DNA of 21,510 nucleotides from positions 1 to 21,510 of the forward strand of contig CANQDN010000005.1 in the NCBI GenBank assembly GCA_947593275.1, given 5' to 3'. The notes beneath the pieces were generated by a model. The model saw nothing but the letters and a program-made list of their open reading frames with translations, did not search any database and had not been told where the DNA came from. Source of the stretch: an uncultured Bacilli bacterium (GTDB lineage Bacteria > Bacillota_I > Bacilli_A > RF39 > UBA660). Both the position numbers and the translations under genes were made by a program. Positions 1 to 7,638 of the stretch are shown in pieces. Each line of letters begins with the position of its first letter. Position 1 is the first letter of the stretch.

Positions 1-92
1 ATATTAGAAAACAATCTGAATCCATACAAGAAAAGATTAATAATTTTGATAAAGATATACAAAAAGAAAAAGACAATACTAGAAATTTATAA
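1..92 (+). CDS. C-terminal end of a coiled-coil-like protein (partial)
   Basis: An open frame enters from the left edge (first whole codon at base 3) and stops with TAA at 90-92. The 29 visible residues are almost all charged or polar, with Lys, Glu, Asp, Gln and Asn in an i/i+3-i+4 spacing that suits an amphipathic helix or coiled coil. It ends immediately before a strong terminator whose T-run lies on both strands, as expected for the end of a real gene converging on the minus-strand gene next door. The family cannot be identified from this fragment. Confidence 0.45.
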   Translation, partial: IRKQSESIQEKINNFDKDIQKEKDNTRNL

Positions 93-108
93 ACTAGATT
101 GTCTTTTT
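67..108. terminator. Bidirectional intrinsic terminator
   Basis: An 11-bp arm (67-77) and a CTAG (79-82) pair with CTAG (94-97) and an 11-nt arm (98-108), with one bulged A and an 11-nt loop. The outer pairs are A5/T5, so a U-run is produced in either direction. It lies between two convergent stop codons (plus-strand stop at 90-92, minus-strand stop at 107-109). Confidence 0.8.
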
Positions 109-3100
109 ATCTTTTAGGAATTGCTATTTGGTCTTCAACACTTATATCTTGTTGTTTTGGTAATAATTGTTCCATAAATTTATCAAATTCCATTTTCGCA
201 TATTTATCATTTGGCAAATAACTTCCATCAAGAACTCCTTGATTTCCAAATACGATATACCAATTATCACCTGTTACTACTTTACAATTTTGAGGGACTT
301 TTAAATAGCTAAATTCTTTACCTGTTTGATAAGAAAATCCTGCTCTAATTTTATTTACATAATTTTCTAAATTTTCATTTAGTTCATTAACATTAACTTG
401 TTTTCTAACTCTAGGATATAATGCAGGAACATTACCTTTCTTTATTTTGTCAGGAGTCAATACTCCAACTGCTGATTTTATACAAATTATAGGATAACCA
501 CCATAATCAGTATTAAAGTTATTACCATTTTTTGCCTCATTTAAATTTTTAGTAGTAGAGATAAATTCTTGCCAATCATCACTTTGAGTATCCATTGGAT
601 CATATCCAATAGCATCAGTAGTTCTACCATCAACATTGGATTGTCTATCACTTAATGTATAACTTTTTGTTACTACTACAAAATCAATTTTATTGGTTTC
701 ACTTTGATTATTTTGAGATGTCTTTACAATGTCATCACAGGCTTGTTCAAATGTTTTAATAATCGCATATTGTTCTGAATTATAAGCAGAAGATTTTTTA
801 TCATAGATAGTTCTTAATTGATTAATATAAACACCATTTCCGTTTCTAAAACCTGATGCTCTACCAATAAAATTACCATCTGTATCAGTTATTTTAATAA
901 CAAATCCATTTTTATCTAAAGCACAATAATGTAAAAAATCATTATCATTACCACAGCATCTAAAACAAGCATTGGTATCTAAACCTGCAGTTATTAATGT
1001 TTCATCTGTTGAATCATACATTGAATATTTATAATTGCCATAAGTTCCCTTAATATAAGGAACAGTTGATTCGCTTCGTGATGCCATTGCACTCAATAAA
1101 TCGCAGGCTACACTTATTCTTTCTTTTTGCGAAGCAGAAGTAAATCCATTGTTGCTATAAACTTTTTTGATAACATCTTTGCCTAATAAACTAATTTGTT
1201 TTAAATCTGCATATTTTAACATTTCTTTGTAATCTAATATTTTATCAAGATTATCCATAGAAAATTCTTCAGATGTCATTAAGCTCATTAAGTTTGGTAC
1301 ATTGGCTAATGTATCACATATTTCTTTATCGTTTACATATTTTTTTATTTCTTCAAATAATTTATTGCCATCATCATGTCTTCCTAATTCTGTTATCATT
1401 GAAAGTTGAATTAGTCCACTCTTAATTGCTAAATCACAAACTGCTCTATAATTATTATCATTTAAAAGAGTAGATTTTTTATCTTCAAATAAGTTAATAT
1501 AATCATTAAATAATCTTATATAATATCTATTAAAATGTTGAGAATCAAACTCATAATATTCATCAGTAAATGGACATTCTCCTATTACTGATTTAATATC
1601 TTCTTGAGTTAAATTATCAAATTTGTCAATTCCTTTTGCAATTTGAATAATCTCACTTTTAACTTTATTAAATACATATTTTAAATCTTTATATCCCATT
1701 ATTTGAGATATTTCGCTATCATTAAATCCATTGCCATTGTAAACATAACTTTCGTCATTAAAAGTAATGAATTGTTTATATTTGCTTACCTCTTGACCAT
1801 CATAAGAAATATTATGACTATTTAATCTATTGATAAGTTTAGATACTTTTTCAAATGTTTCATATTCATCAAATCTTGCAGGTTTAGAAGATGAAAGTAT
1901 TTCATCAATACTTGAAACATTATCATTTATAGATTTTGAAATAAACAAATCTAATAATTGTGGCACATTATCTCTACTAACAGAAGCATTATAATTGTAA
2001 GCTATATATTTATTTTTAATGCTTTTTAGTTTTTCCATTAAACTAGCATCTTGACTGCTAAAGAGTTTCTTTAGCATATCTCTTTGCTTGATCTCAACGA
2101 CTTTTTTCTTAACAATAGGATTATCAATTCTAATTACAAAAAATTGTTTATACAGTTTATCAAGTTCACTTAATTGTTCACTAATAAAATCTTCTTTGCT
2201 TTTAGAAATAAATAGTGCTGCATATTTAGAAATATCATCTCTTTTTTCTTGTAGTAATTCCATTTTGTTTTCAGCTTTTGAATTATGGTATAATTGATGG
2301 TACTCAATAAAGGCATTAAATAAAGCATATTTTCTTTCATCTAGTACATCATCAACTTTAATTAAAAATTTTAATTCATTTAACGAACTAATAAAATTAT
2401 TATTTTTTTCTAATGAATCACAAATTCTATTAAAAATATTAGTATAATAATCATTGTTTTCTCGACGATAATCTTCCCATTTCTTTTGTGCTACCATTTG
2501 AAAAACTTTTCTTACATCTGTTACTTTGAGAGGAGTAGATAGAGTTGATTTTATAAATTCCTTAACTCTTTTATAATAAGTTATCCCTTTTTCATCAGTT
2601 GCTTCTTTTGAAACACCCATTTGTTTTAAGTAATAATCTAATATAAACTCATCTTTTAAAAATATAGCAGGTAATTTAGTAAATTTATCAAGAGAATAAT
2701 ATCCATTTTCAATAAGGTAGTGTCTAATTTCAAGTATTCTATTTTTTAGAGGTTCATCTTCAGCTTTGTTTTCAACAGGGAACAATTCTAAATCTTGTTC
2801 CAACCAATAAAGTAAATCTTCGCTAAAGTATCTTGCACTATAAATATCATTTTTAATAGAATTTAAACATATAATTGTATTATTTTTTAAATAATCAGGA
2901 GAATTTGCTTTTAATACAAATTTTTCTTCAATTAAGGCATCAAGTAATCTTTTTATGCCATCAGGATTATGCTTATTTATATACTCCCAATCAATATATA
3001 CTATGCTATCATCACTTGTTTCATTTTTTATGCTTTTAATACAAATTTCAACATTTCTTCTAAAATTTATAGGAGTTCTAAAATTTATAGTAAAATCATA

Positions 3101-3916
3101 ATTATTTTCAACTATATAATTTTCTAAAGCAATTAAACTTTCAGGAGTTAATCTATTCCAAGAAATATAAGTATTAGAATTAGCATCTAACTTTAAACTT
3201 TGTTTTATTATTTCCATATCGCTTTTAAAGAAGCTAGGACTATCTTGAGATAAAATATAACCATTTTGCAATGCAATTTGATATACAAATGTCGCTAATT
3301 CATTTGTCCAAACAATGTCAGGGACAAAATTAATTGAATTTATATCCCTTTGTGCAGATAATTTAATTAAATCTGCATTTTGCAACATCCACATAGGAGT
3401 ATCTGCTTGAAAAGTATATCCCTGTCTTTTTGCTTCTATAATTGCTTGTTCTTTAACATTTTCGCTTATGCCATAAGCATAAACAATACTTCTAATATCT
3501 CTTCGTATTGACTCTAGTATTACACCTTCATCTCGTTTCAAATAACTAGGGCTATGTATGTCAAGTGTGCGGGAAGAATCTTGCATAAACTTATTTCTTT
3601 CATTTTCCTGTTCTGCCGAACTATACATTGATAAAGTTTTGGGTTGTCCAATTTCTAATTCTCTTCTTTTTAAAATTAATCTTGCTAATTCTTCATCACT
3701 TAATTCATCATTACTATTATTATAAATAGGGACTTCTTTAAATGGATTTTCTTTAATTTTTATATAATCGTTAATATTTTTATTATAAATTATATAATCG
3801 TTATTTAGATTTTTAATTTCTTTTAATAAATATGCATCTTTTTCTCGTTGCTTTCCTCTTAAATATTCTGCTAATGCTCTTGCTAAATCTTCATTAGTTA
3901 AAATATCTTCTCTCAT
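107..3916 (-). CDS. Large repeat-containing protein of unknown function (1,269 aa)
   Basis: Not recognised as a named family. ATG start at 3916 with a strong GGAGG ribosome binding site 6 nt upstream. There is no signal peptide or membrane segment, so it is probably cytoplasmic. Residues about 122-400 hold at least five degenerate helical repeats of 51-58 residues, each opening with Ser/Thr-Pro (122, 173, 226, 281, 339), then an aromatic or Leu, then a pattern like D-x-I-I-x-x-S-I-K-x-D-x-x-S. A weaker sixth copy starts near 415. The layout recalls DUF4116-like repeats, but only loosely. Residues 460-940 are mostly predicted helix. A mixed domain at about 955-1175 carries a Cys cluster (C984, C987, C988, H996, C998) followed by a Gly-Arg-Ala-Ser-Gly-Phe-Arg segment near 1018-1024. 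It could be a nucleic-acid-linked or effector-type protein; nothing seen decides this. Confidence 0.8.
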   Translation of the reverse strand: MREDILTNEDLARALAEYLRGKQREKDAYLLKEIKNLNNDYIIYNKNINDYIKIKENPFKEVPIYNNSNDELSDEELARLILKRRELEIGQPKTLSMYSSAEQENERNKFMQDSSRTLDIHSPSYLKRDEGVILESIRRDIRSIVYAYGISENVKEQAIIEAKRQGYTFQADTPMWMLQNADLIKLSAQRDINSINFVPDIVWTNELATFVYQIALQNGYILSQDSPSFFKSDMEIIKQSLKLDANSNTYISWNRLTPESLIALENYIVENNYDFTINFRTPINFRRNVEICIKSIKNETSDDSIVYIDWEYINKHNPDGIKRLLDALIEEKFVLKANSPDYLKNNTIICLNSIKNDIYSARYFSEDLLYWLEQDLELFPVENKAEDEPLKNRILEIRHYLIENGYYSLDKFTKLPAIFLKDEFILDYYLKQMGVSKEATDEKGITYYKRVKEFIKSTLSTPLKVTDVRKVFQMVAQKKWEDYRRENNDYYTNIFNRICDSLEKNNNFISSLNELKFLIKVDDVLDERKYALFNAFIEYHQLYHNSKAENKMELLQEKRDDISKYAALFISKSKEDFISEQLSELDKLYKQFFVIRIDNPIVKKKVVEIKQRDMLKKLFSSQDASLMEKLKSIKNKYIAYNYNASVSRDNVPQLLDLFISKSINDNVSSIDEILSSSKPARFDEYETFEKVSKLINRLNSHNISYDGQEVSKYKQFITFNDESYVYNGNGFNDSEISQIMGYKDLKYVFNKVKSEIIQIAKGIDKFDNLTQEDIKSVIGECPFTDEYYEFDSQHFNRYYIRLFNDYINLFEDKKSTLLNDNNYRAVCDLAIKSGLIQLSMITELGRHDDGNKLFEEIKKYVNDKEICDTLANVPNLMSLMTSEEFSMDNLDKILDYKEMLKYADLKQISLLGKDVIKKVYSNNGFTSASQKERISVACDLLSAMASRSESTVPYIKGTYGNYKYSMYDSTDETLITAGLDTNACFRCCGNDNDFLHYCALDKNGFVIKITDTDGNFIGRASGFRNGNGVYINQLRTIYDKKSSAYNSEQYAIIKTFEQACDDIVKTSQNNQSETNKIDFVVVTKSYTLSDRQSNVDGRTTDAIGYDPMDTQSDDWQEFISTTKNLNEAKNGNNFNTDYGGYPIICIKSAVGVLTPDKIKKGNVPALYPRVRKQVNVNELNENLENYVNKIRAGFSYQTGKEFSYLKVPQNCKVVTGDNWYIVFGNQGVLDGSYLPNDKYAKMEFDKFMEQLLPKQQDISVEDQIAIPKR

Positions 3917-3947
3917 CTTTACCTCCGTAGGTACATTACCACTTGTA

Positions 3948-3956
3948 ATTATACCA
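3948..3956 (-). promoter_or_regulatory. Extended -10 promoter for the 1,269-aa gene
   Basis: Reads TGGTATAAT on the minus strand, about 32 nt upstream of the ATG at 3916. No good -35 is visible at 17 nt. The same TTATGGTATAATTA context recurs upstream of the pyrophosphatase gene. Confidence 0.5.
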
Positions 3957-3984
3957 TAAGATGTCTATTTTTTTCTATAAATTA

Positions 3985-4013
3985 TTTAAAAAAACTTAAA
4001 TGTATGATATAAT
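3985..4013 (+). promoter_or_regulatory. Sigma-A promoter of an orphan small RNA
   Basis: -35 TTTAAA (3985-3990), a 17-bp spacer and -10 TATAAT (4008-4013), extended by TGA directly upstream. The predicted start is near 4020, where a structured non-coding stretch begins. Confidence 0.6.
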
Positions 4014-4019
4014 TTAGTC

Positions 4020-4149
4020 AGTTGATTGAATCAATCTTGGGAGTATAATTTTTCGAATATAAGTAAAGTTATCGCTCCAGTGACAAGTCTGTTCGAACTT
4101 TTAGTTTGAACTTAATATAAATATCAACTCTAAATGGGTTGATTTTTTG
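4020..4149 (+). ncRNA. Orphan structured RNA, about 130 nt, unassigned family
   Basis: A self-contained transcription unit: a promoter ending at 4013, an intrinsic terminator at 4123-4148, and no coding frame of note. Helices readable by eye: GGAG and ATAA (4040-4048) with TTAT and CTCC (4069-4078); an 8-bp hairpin with a TTTTA loop at 4091-4111; and the terminator stem. GTTGAT at the 5' end (4021-4026) can pair with ATCAAC (4123-4128), the 5' arm of the terminator, giving two mutually exclusive folds as in a riboswitch or attenuator. No known class (T-box, SAM, purine, THF, preQ1, c-di-GMP, SRP, 6S) was recognised. The next gene has its own promoter 100 bp further on, so this may be a free-standing sRNA. 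Confidence 0.55.
4123..4148 (+). terminator. Intrinsic terminator of the orphan RNA
   Basis: Stem ATCAACTC / GGGTTGAT (one G-T pair) with loop TAAAT, followed by five further T. The 5' arm can alternatively pair with the RNA's first bases. Confidence 0.75.
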
Positions 4150-4246
4150 TTATAATTATAAATGTTAAATTAACTCTAAAACTTTAAAAATAATAGTATT
4201 ATTAATGGTGCTTATGCTAAACATAAAAAATTAAATAATCTTTTAA

Positions 4247-4275
4247 TTGTAATCATAGATAGTGTATGTTATAAT
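4247..4275 (+). promoter_or_regulatory. Sigma-A promoter of the DUF6273-like gene
   Basis: -35 TTGTAA (4247-4252), 17-bp spacer, -10 TATAAT (4270-4275) with an upstream TGT giving an extended -10. The predicted start is about 28 nt before the ATG at 4310. Confidence 0.8.
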
Positions 4276-4309
4276 CTAAGCAATAAAATACTTTAGAAAG
4301 GAAGAAAAT

Positions 4310-5533
4310 ATGAAAAAAGGTTTAAAAATTTTATTAATTATTATAGGAGTTTTGGCGAGTGTTATTATACTTGATACAATCCAAGCAAAAGTCTTTAATA
4401 ATAGCCCATTATTAAAGATAAGAAAAAATTTTAATGGTGGTAGCACTTATATTGATAAAGGAATATTTGTAATTCATTATCACTGTAATAATAATGAAAA
4501 AGTTACTACTTGGAAAGGAGTAAAATTTGCTTGCTCTGTTAAAGAAAGCACAAAGGAAATTGAAGAAATAGTTGATTTAGTAGCAAAAGATAATCTCTCT
4601 TGTGATGAAGCTTTAGAAAAATTTTATCAAGATGAAAATTACACTTATTCTTATAGTTGTCTAAAAAGCGATAAAGTAATTGTAAAATACACTGATGGCA
4701 CAGAAGAAACTGTAAGCCAAGCTTTAAAAAATGCGAATATTTCCCTTAAAGATTTAGACACTTATAATATTAGTTACATTAAAGAAAAAATTAATAAAAA
4801 TGAAATTTCTCTTTTTAATAATTACTTATTAAATAAGATATGTGTTGATAATAACATCACCAATAATTGCTTAGTAAAAGAAAATGGTTACCGTTTTGAA
4901 GGCAGTTCCCCCAATAACTATGTTTTATTAAATAATGATCTATGGCGAATAATTGGTATATTTGAATTTGAACAAAAAAATCTTATTAAATTAATAAAAG
5001 TTAATAGTATTGGTGAATTTAAGTGGGATAGTAAAAATAAAAACGATTGGGAAAATTCTAGCTTAAATAATTACTTAAACAGTGACTACTTAAATAATTT
5101 AGATACTTCTATTTTAGAAAAAGTTAATTGGAATATAGAAACTACCAATTATTTACTTGATGCCAAAAACATATATTCCGAAGAAATTAAAAAAGAAACC
5201 CAAGAAAAATATTATGTTGGCTTAATGAATGTTAGTGATTATATTTTAGCCAATCCCTCAACTCATTGTTCTAGAACTACTAAATTAATGGATTATTATA
5301 AATGTTCTAAAGATAATTGGTTATATGATGATATAAAATCTCATTCTTGGACCATAAATCCTTGTGATTCTCTCCCAACTAATGCTAATTTTTTAGAACC
5401 GGCGGGACATATTGCTGATAATAAAGCTAATGTTCTCTATTCTGTCTATCCTGTTATTTACTTAAATTCTACTCTTAAATATAATGCTGGTGATGGTACC
5501 CAAAATAACCCCTATATTATTTCTTTAAATTAA
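4310..5533 (+). CDS. Membrane-anchored DUF6273-like (FGE-fold-like) protein
   Basis: ATG start with AAAGGAAG 5 nt upstream. Residues 4-24 form one N-terminal membrane anchor with positive charges before it, so the rest probably faces outside. Three modules follow: about 27-78, an N-terminal Cys-containing segment with a His-Tyr-His-Cys motif; about 80-165, a helical segment with D-G-T-E-E-T; and about 190-407, a domain shared with the protein at 15481-16986. Shared landmarks are W-R-I-I-G near 212-216, N-W-L-Y, W-T-I-N-P, P-V-I-Y-L and a final N-P-Y-I. That domain resembles DUF6273 and the C-type-lectin/sulfatase-modifying-factor fold, so a ligand-binding surface role is possible but not shown. 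Unlike its paralogue, its C-terminal segment has ordinary AT-rich codons. Confidence 0.8.
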   Translation: MKKGLKILLIIIGVLASVIILDTIQAKVFNNSPLLKIRKNFNGGSTYIDKGIFVIHYHCNNNEKVTTWKGVKFACSVKESTKEIEEIVDLVAKDNLSCDEALEKFYQDENYTYSYSCLKSDKVIVKYTDGTEETVSQALKNANISLKDLDTYNISYIKEKINKNEISLFNNYLLNKICVDNNITNNCLVKENGYRFEGSSPNNYVLLNNDLWRIIGIFEFEQKNLIKLIKVNSIGEFKWDSKNKNDWENSSLNNYLNSDYLNNLDTSILEKVNWNIETTNYLLDAKNIYSEEIKKETQEKYYVGLMNVSDYILANPSTHCSRTTKLMDYYKCSKDNWLYDDIKSHSWTINPCDSLPTNANFLEPAGHIADNKANVLYSVYPVIYLNSTLKYNAGDGTQNNPYIISLN

Positions 5534-5582
5534 AAAATTTAATTATAAAATCTATTATCTTTGCACCTTATATTAAATTTTT
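5533..5582. terminator. Possible bidirectional terminator
   Basis: AAAAATTTAAT (5533-5543) is complementary to ATTAAATTTTT (5572-5582) with a 28-nt loop, between two convergent genes. The stem is all A-T, so this is tentative. Confidence 0.35.
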
Positions 5583-5925
5583 ATCTAATAATAACTGATT
5601 CAAAAAATTGTTCTTGAAATTCTGTCATAGCTCTTATAGCGTCGTCTGAATAGTCTTTACCATCTTTGGAAACAACCAACTTATCATCATCATCGTTTGT
5701 TCTATGAATTATAGCTATTACTTTACCTTTACTTTCTTTTACTGGCTCAAATTCCCCAACTAAGTAAGCATCTAGCTCTTCTCCATCACCACTAATTGTA
5801 TTAGGTATAAAACCATAATTTAACATATACATAAATCCATGTTTTGGATGTCTTGTTCCTAATTGTCTATCTATCTTTACAGTTACCTCTTTACCTAAAA
5901 AATCCTTCCCATTTGTTTTTATCAT
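5581..5925 (-). CDS. Short family I inorganic pyrophosphatase
   Basis: Predicted to hydrolyse diphosphate to two phosphates in the cytoplasm using Mg2+. Residues 19-58 hold the core: I-D-R-x-L-G-T-R-H-P-K-H-G (18-30), the N-Y-G-F-I-P-N-T segment (36-43) and G-D-G-E-E-L-D-A-Y (46-54). D47 and D52 match the spacing of the metal-binding Asp pair of family I enzymes. An acidic run D78-D81 then lies where the second Asp pair is expected. At 114 residues it is much shorter than the usual 165-200. Similar short proteins are known in Bacillota, so activity is likely but not certain. ATG at 5925 has GGGAGG 11 nt upstream. It sits alone, convergent with the DUF6273-like gene. Confidence 0.75.
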   Translation of the reverse strand: MIKTNGKDFLGKEVTVKIDRQLGTRHPKHGFMYMLNYGFIPNTISGDGEELDAYLVGEFEPVKESKGKVIAIIHRTNDDDDKLVVSKDGKDYSDDAIRAMTEFQEQFFESVIIR

Positions 5926-5973
5926 TTTTAATTATCCTCCCATCTATAATAACAAATTATCTTTCTATAAATA

Positions 5974-5982
5974 ATTATACCA
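5974..5982 (-). promoter_or_regulatory. Extended -10 promoter for the pyrophosphatase gene
   Basis: Reads TGGTATAAT on the minus strand, about 50 nt upstream of the ATG at 5925. It has the same TTATGGTATAATTA context as the promoter at 3948 and no clear -35. Confidence 0.45.
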
Positions 5983-6033
5983 TAATTTCCTTTATTATGT
6001 TATAATTATTTACCAAGAACAACAATTTATTAT

Positions 6034-6086
6034 AAAAAAGCTAAATCCCCTAAAATTAGCCAAAAAAAAGAAAGCTCTAAACTTTC
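6034..6086 (-). terminator. Tandem terminators after the YfcC-type transporter gene
   Basis: On the minus strand, directly after the stop codon, a GAAAG/CTTTC hairpin (6070-6086) is followed by eight T. A second hairpin, GCTAA/TTAGC (6040-6060), is followed by six T. Confidence 0.65.
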
Positions 6087-7529
6087 TTATATAAGTGTTA
6101 TTAATATGAATATTATTAATAAACAAACAACCATACCTAGCAAGAACTTCCATATATACTTTAACCAATCAGAATATTTAACATTTAAAGTTGTAAGTCC
6201 AATACCTAAAACAATACTTGTTGGTATAAAGAATTGAACTAAACCATATAAAGAAGTAAATATTACAACAATTGGATTAATATAATCAACATATTCTGCT
6301 GCAAGATATTCTCCAATAGTATATCCTGTAAATAATAAATCAGTATGAAGAATATTACATAATAACGCTACTAAAGACATTGTTGCTAAATTAAATCCTT
6401 CAGTTATACTTAATATTTTATTTAATATTGTTGCAAGATAAGGTGACATATAAATAATAACTATAAGCATAAATGCCGCAATAACACAAGCTATAGGTTT
6501 AAGCATTCTTTTAAGACCATTCTTAAATCCTTCAATATAATCATTTAATCTAATTCTATATGTAAGAGCAATTATAATCGTAAATAAGAATACTATTGGT
6601 GATAAAATATATAAATCCCATGTTCCAAAAGCCCATGAAACTTCCATATTATTACCAAGTAAATCTTTAAAGATATAAAAATCTTTACCAATAGTGAAAT
6701 TCATTACCATATCATCAAATGTATCAAATATATCAATACCAAAATTAGTATACCAATCAACAAAACCTAAGATACATAAAATAAGTAAAAATCCTCCAAT
6801 AATAATAAGTGGAATATAATTAGTCTTCTTACTTTCTTTATCTTCTATAACTTCAAACATATCACTAGATTCAAGATTTTTATCTTTCTTATCCATATGG
6901 GCAAGTGTAAAGAAATTAAATAGAATAAGACCAATTACTAAAATACCCGCTCTAACTAATACAGAGTTTCCAATAATATCTCCTGCTAAAACATCCCCAC
7001 TTGCAAAATAATTGACAAAAGAAGTTAATCCTTCAGTTCCATAAGTTGCTCCTAAAAGACCTACTAACATTGAACCAAATGTTGACACCAAGATAGTAAA
7101 TTTATCTAGTTTCATTCTGTTTAATATCGCCACAATAAATGGTACAAATAATAAAACTGCAAAACATTCTGTCATCACACTTGTAAATACTGCTATTAAA
7201 ACTGATGTTAAAACTACAGTAAGTTTCGGCTTTTTCTGAAGTTTAGATGCAATACCTCTAACCAGACGGTCATAAGCTGGTATCTTTTGTAACAAACCAT
7301 AAAAACCACCTAGTACCATTAAAAAGATTATTTTATCTAAACTAAAGTAAATTCCATAAAACGGTAATGCAAGTAAATCATTTAAACCAACTCTAATTAA
7401 AGTATTATCACTTACAAATCCGGAAGCTTGAAACATACCTGTTGGAATAAGCCAAGTAAAAACTAAAGCTATAACAATTAGTAAAATAATACATTTAGTT
7501 AACCCAAATTTTTTTTCTTTTTTCTTCAT
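6087..7529 (-). CDS. YfcC-family transporter (DcuC/ion transporter superfamily)
   Basis: A 480-residue polytopic membrane protein with about 11-13 hydrophobic segments. Residues 13-31 form the first helix and end in T-W-L-I-P-T-G, the signature at the start of YfcC and related dicarboxylate/amino-acid carriers. Two similar halves carry polar re-entrant-type segments, around residues 160-176 (Gly-rich, with Gly-Thr-Glu-Gly) and around 385-410 (Cys-Asn-Ile-Leu-His-Thr-Asp-Leu-Leu). Related proteins move carboxylates, peptides or basic amino acids; the substrate cannot be told from sequence. A charged loop near 212-235 separates the halves. ATG at 7529 is preceded by AAGGAGGGAG. It has its own promoter and terminators, so it is likely monocistronic. 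Confidence 0.7.
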   Translation of the reverse strand: MKKKEKKFGLTKCIILLIVIALVFTWLIPTGMFQASGFVSDNTLIRVGLNDLLALPFYGIYFSLDKIIFLMVLGGFYGLLQKIPAYDRLVRGIASKLQKKPKLTVVLTSVLIAVFTSVMTECFAVLLFVPFIVAILNRMKLDKFTILVSTFGSMLVGLLGATYGTEGLTSFVNYFASGDVLAGDIIGNSVLVRAGILVIGLILFNFFTLAHMDKKDKNLESSDMFEVIEDKESKKTNYIPLIIIGGFLLILCILGFVDWYTNFGIDIFDTFDDMVMNFTIGKDFYIFKDLLGNNMEVSWAFGTWDLYILSPIVFLFTIIIALTYRIRLNDYIEGFKNGLKRMLKPIACVIAAFMLIVIIYMSPYLATILNKILSITEGFNLATMSLVALLCNILHTDLLFTGYTIGEYLAAEYVDYINPIVVIFTSLYGLVQFFIPTSIVLGIGLTTLNVKYSDWLKYIWKFLLGMVVCLLIIFILITLI

Positions 7530-7549
7530 AAAATCTCCCTCCTTCTTAA

Positions 7550-7558
7550 ATTATAACA
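7550..7558 (-). promoter_or_regulatory. Extended -10 promoter for the YfcC-family gene
   Basis: TGTTATAAT on the minus strand, about 20 nt before the start codon. The -35 region is T-rich and poor. Confidence 0.5.
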
Positions 7559-7570
7559 CAAAATTTCCTA

Positions 7571-7595
7571 AAAAAAAGAGGTATTACCTCTTTTT
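7571..7595 (-). terminator. Intrinsic terminator of lysS
   Basis: AAAAAGAGG (7573-7581) pairs with CCTCTTTTT (7587-7595) around TATTA. On the minus strand it ends in seven T, 44 bp after the lysS stop. Confidence 0.8.
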
Positions 7596-7638
7596 ATATG
7601 AATTTTTTCTTAAAAATATTAATTTTTATAAAATTAAA

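Noticed and set aside
4091..4111. tRNA-like GTTCGAAC (T-arm motif) in the orphan RNA
   Set aside because: No acceptor stem, anticodon arm or D-arm fits around it; it is one arm of a simple hairpin.
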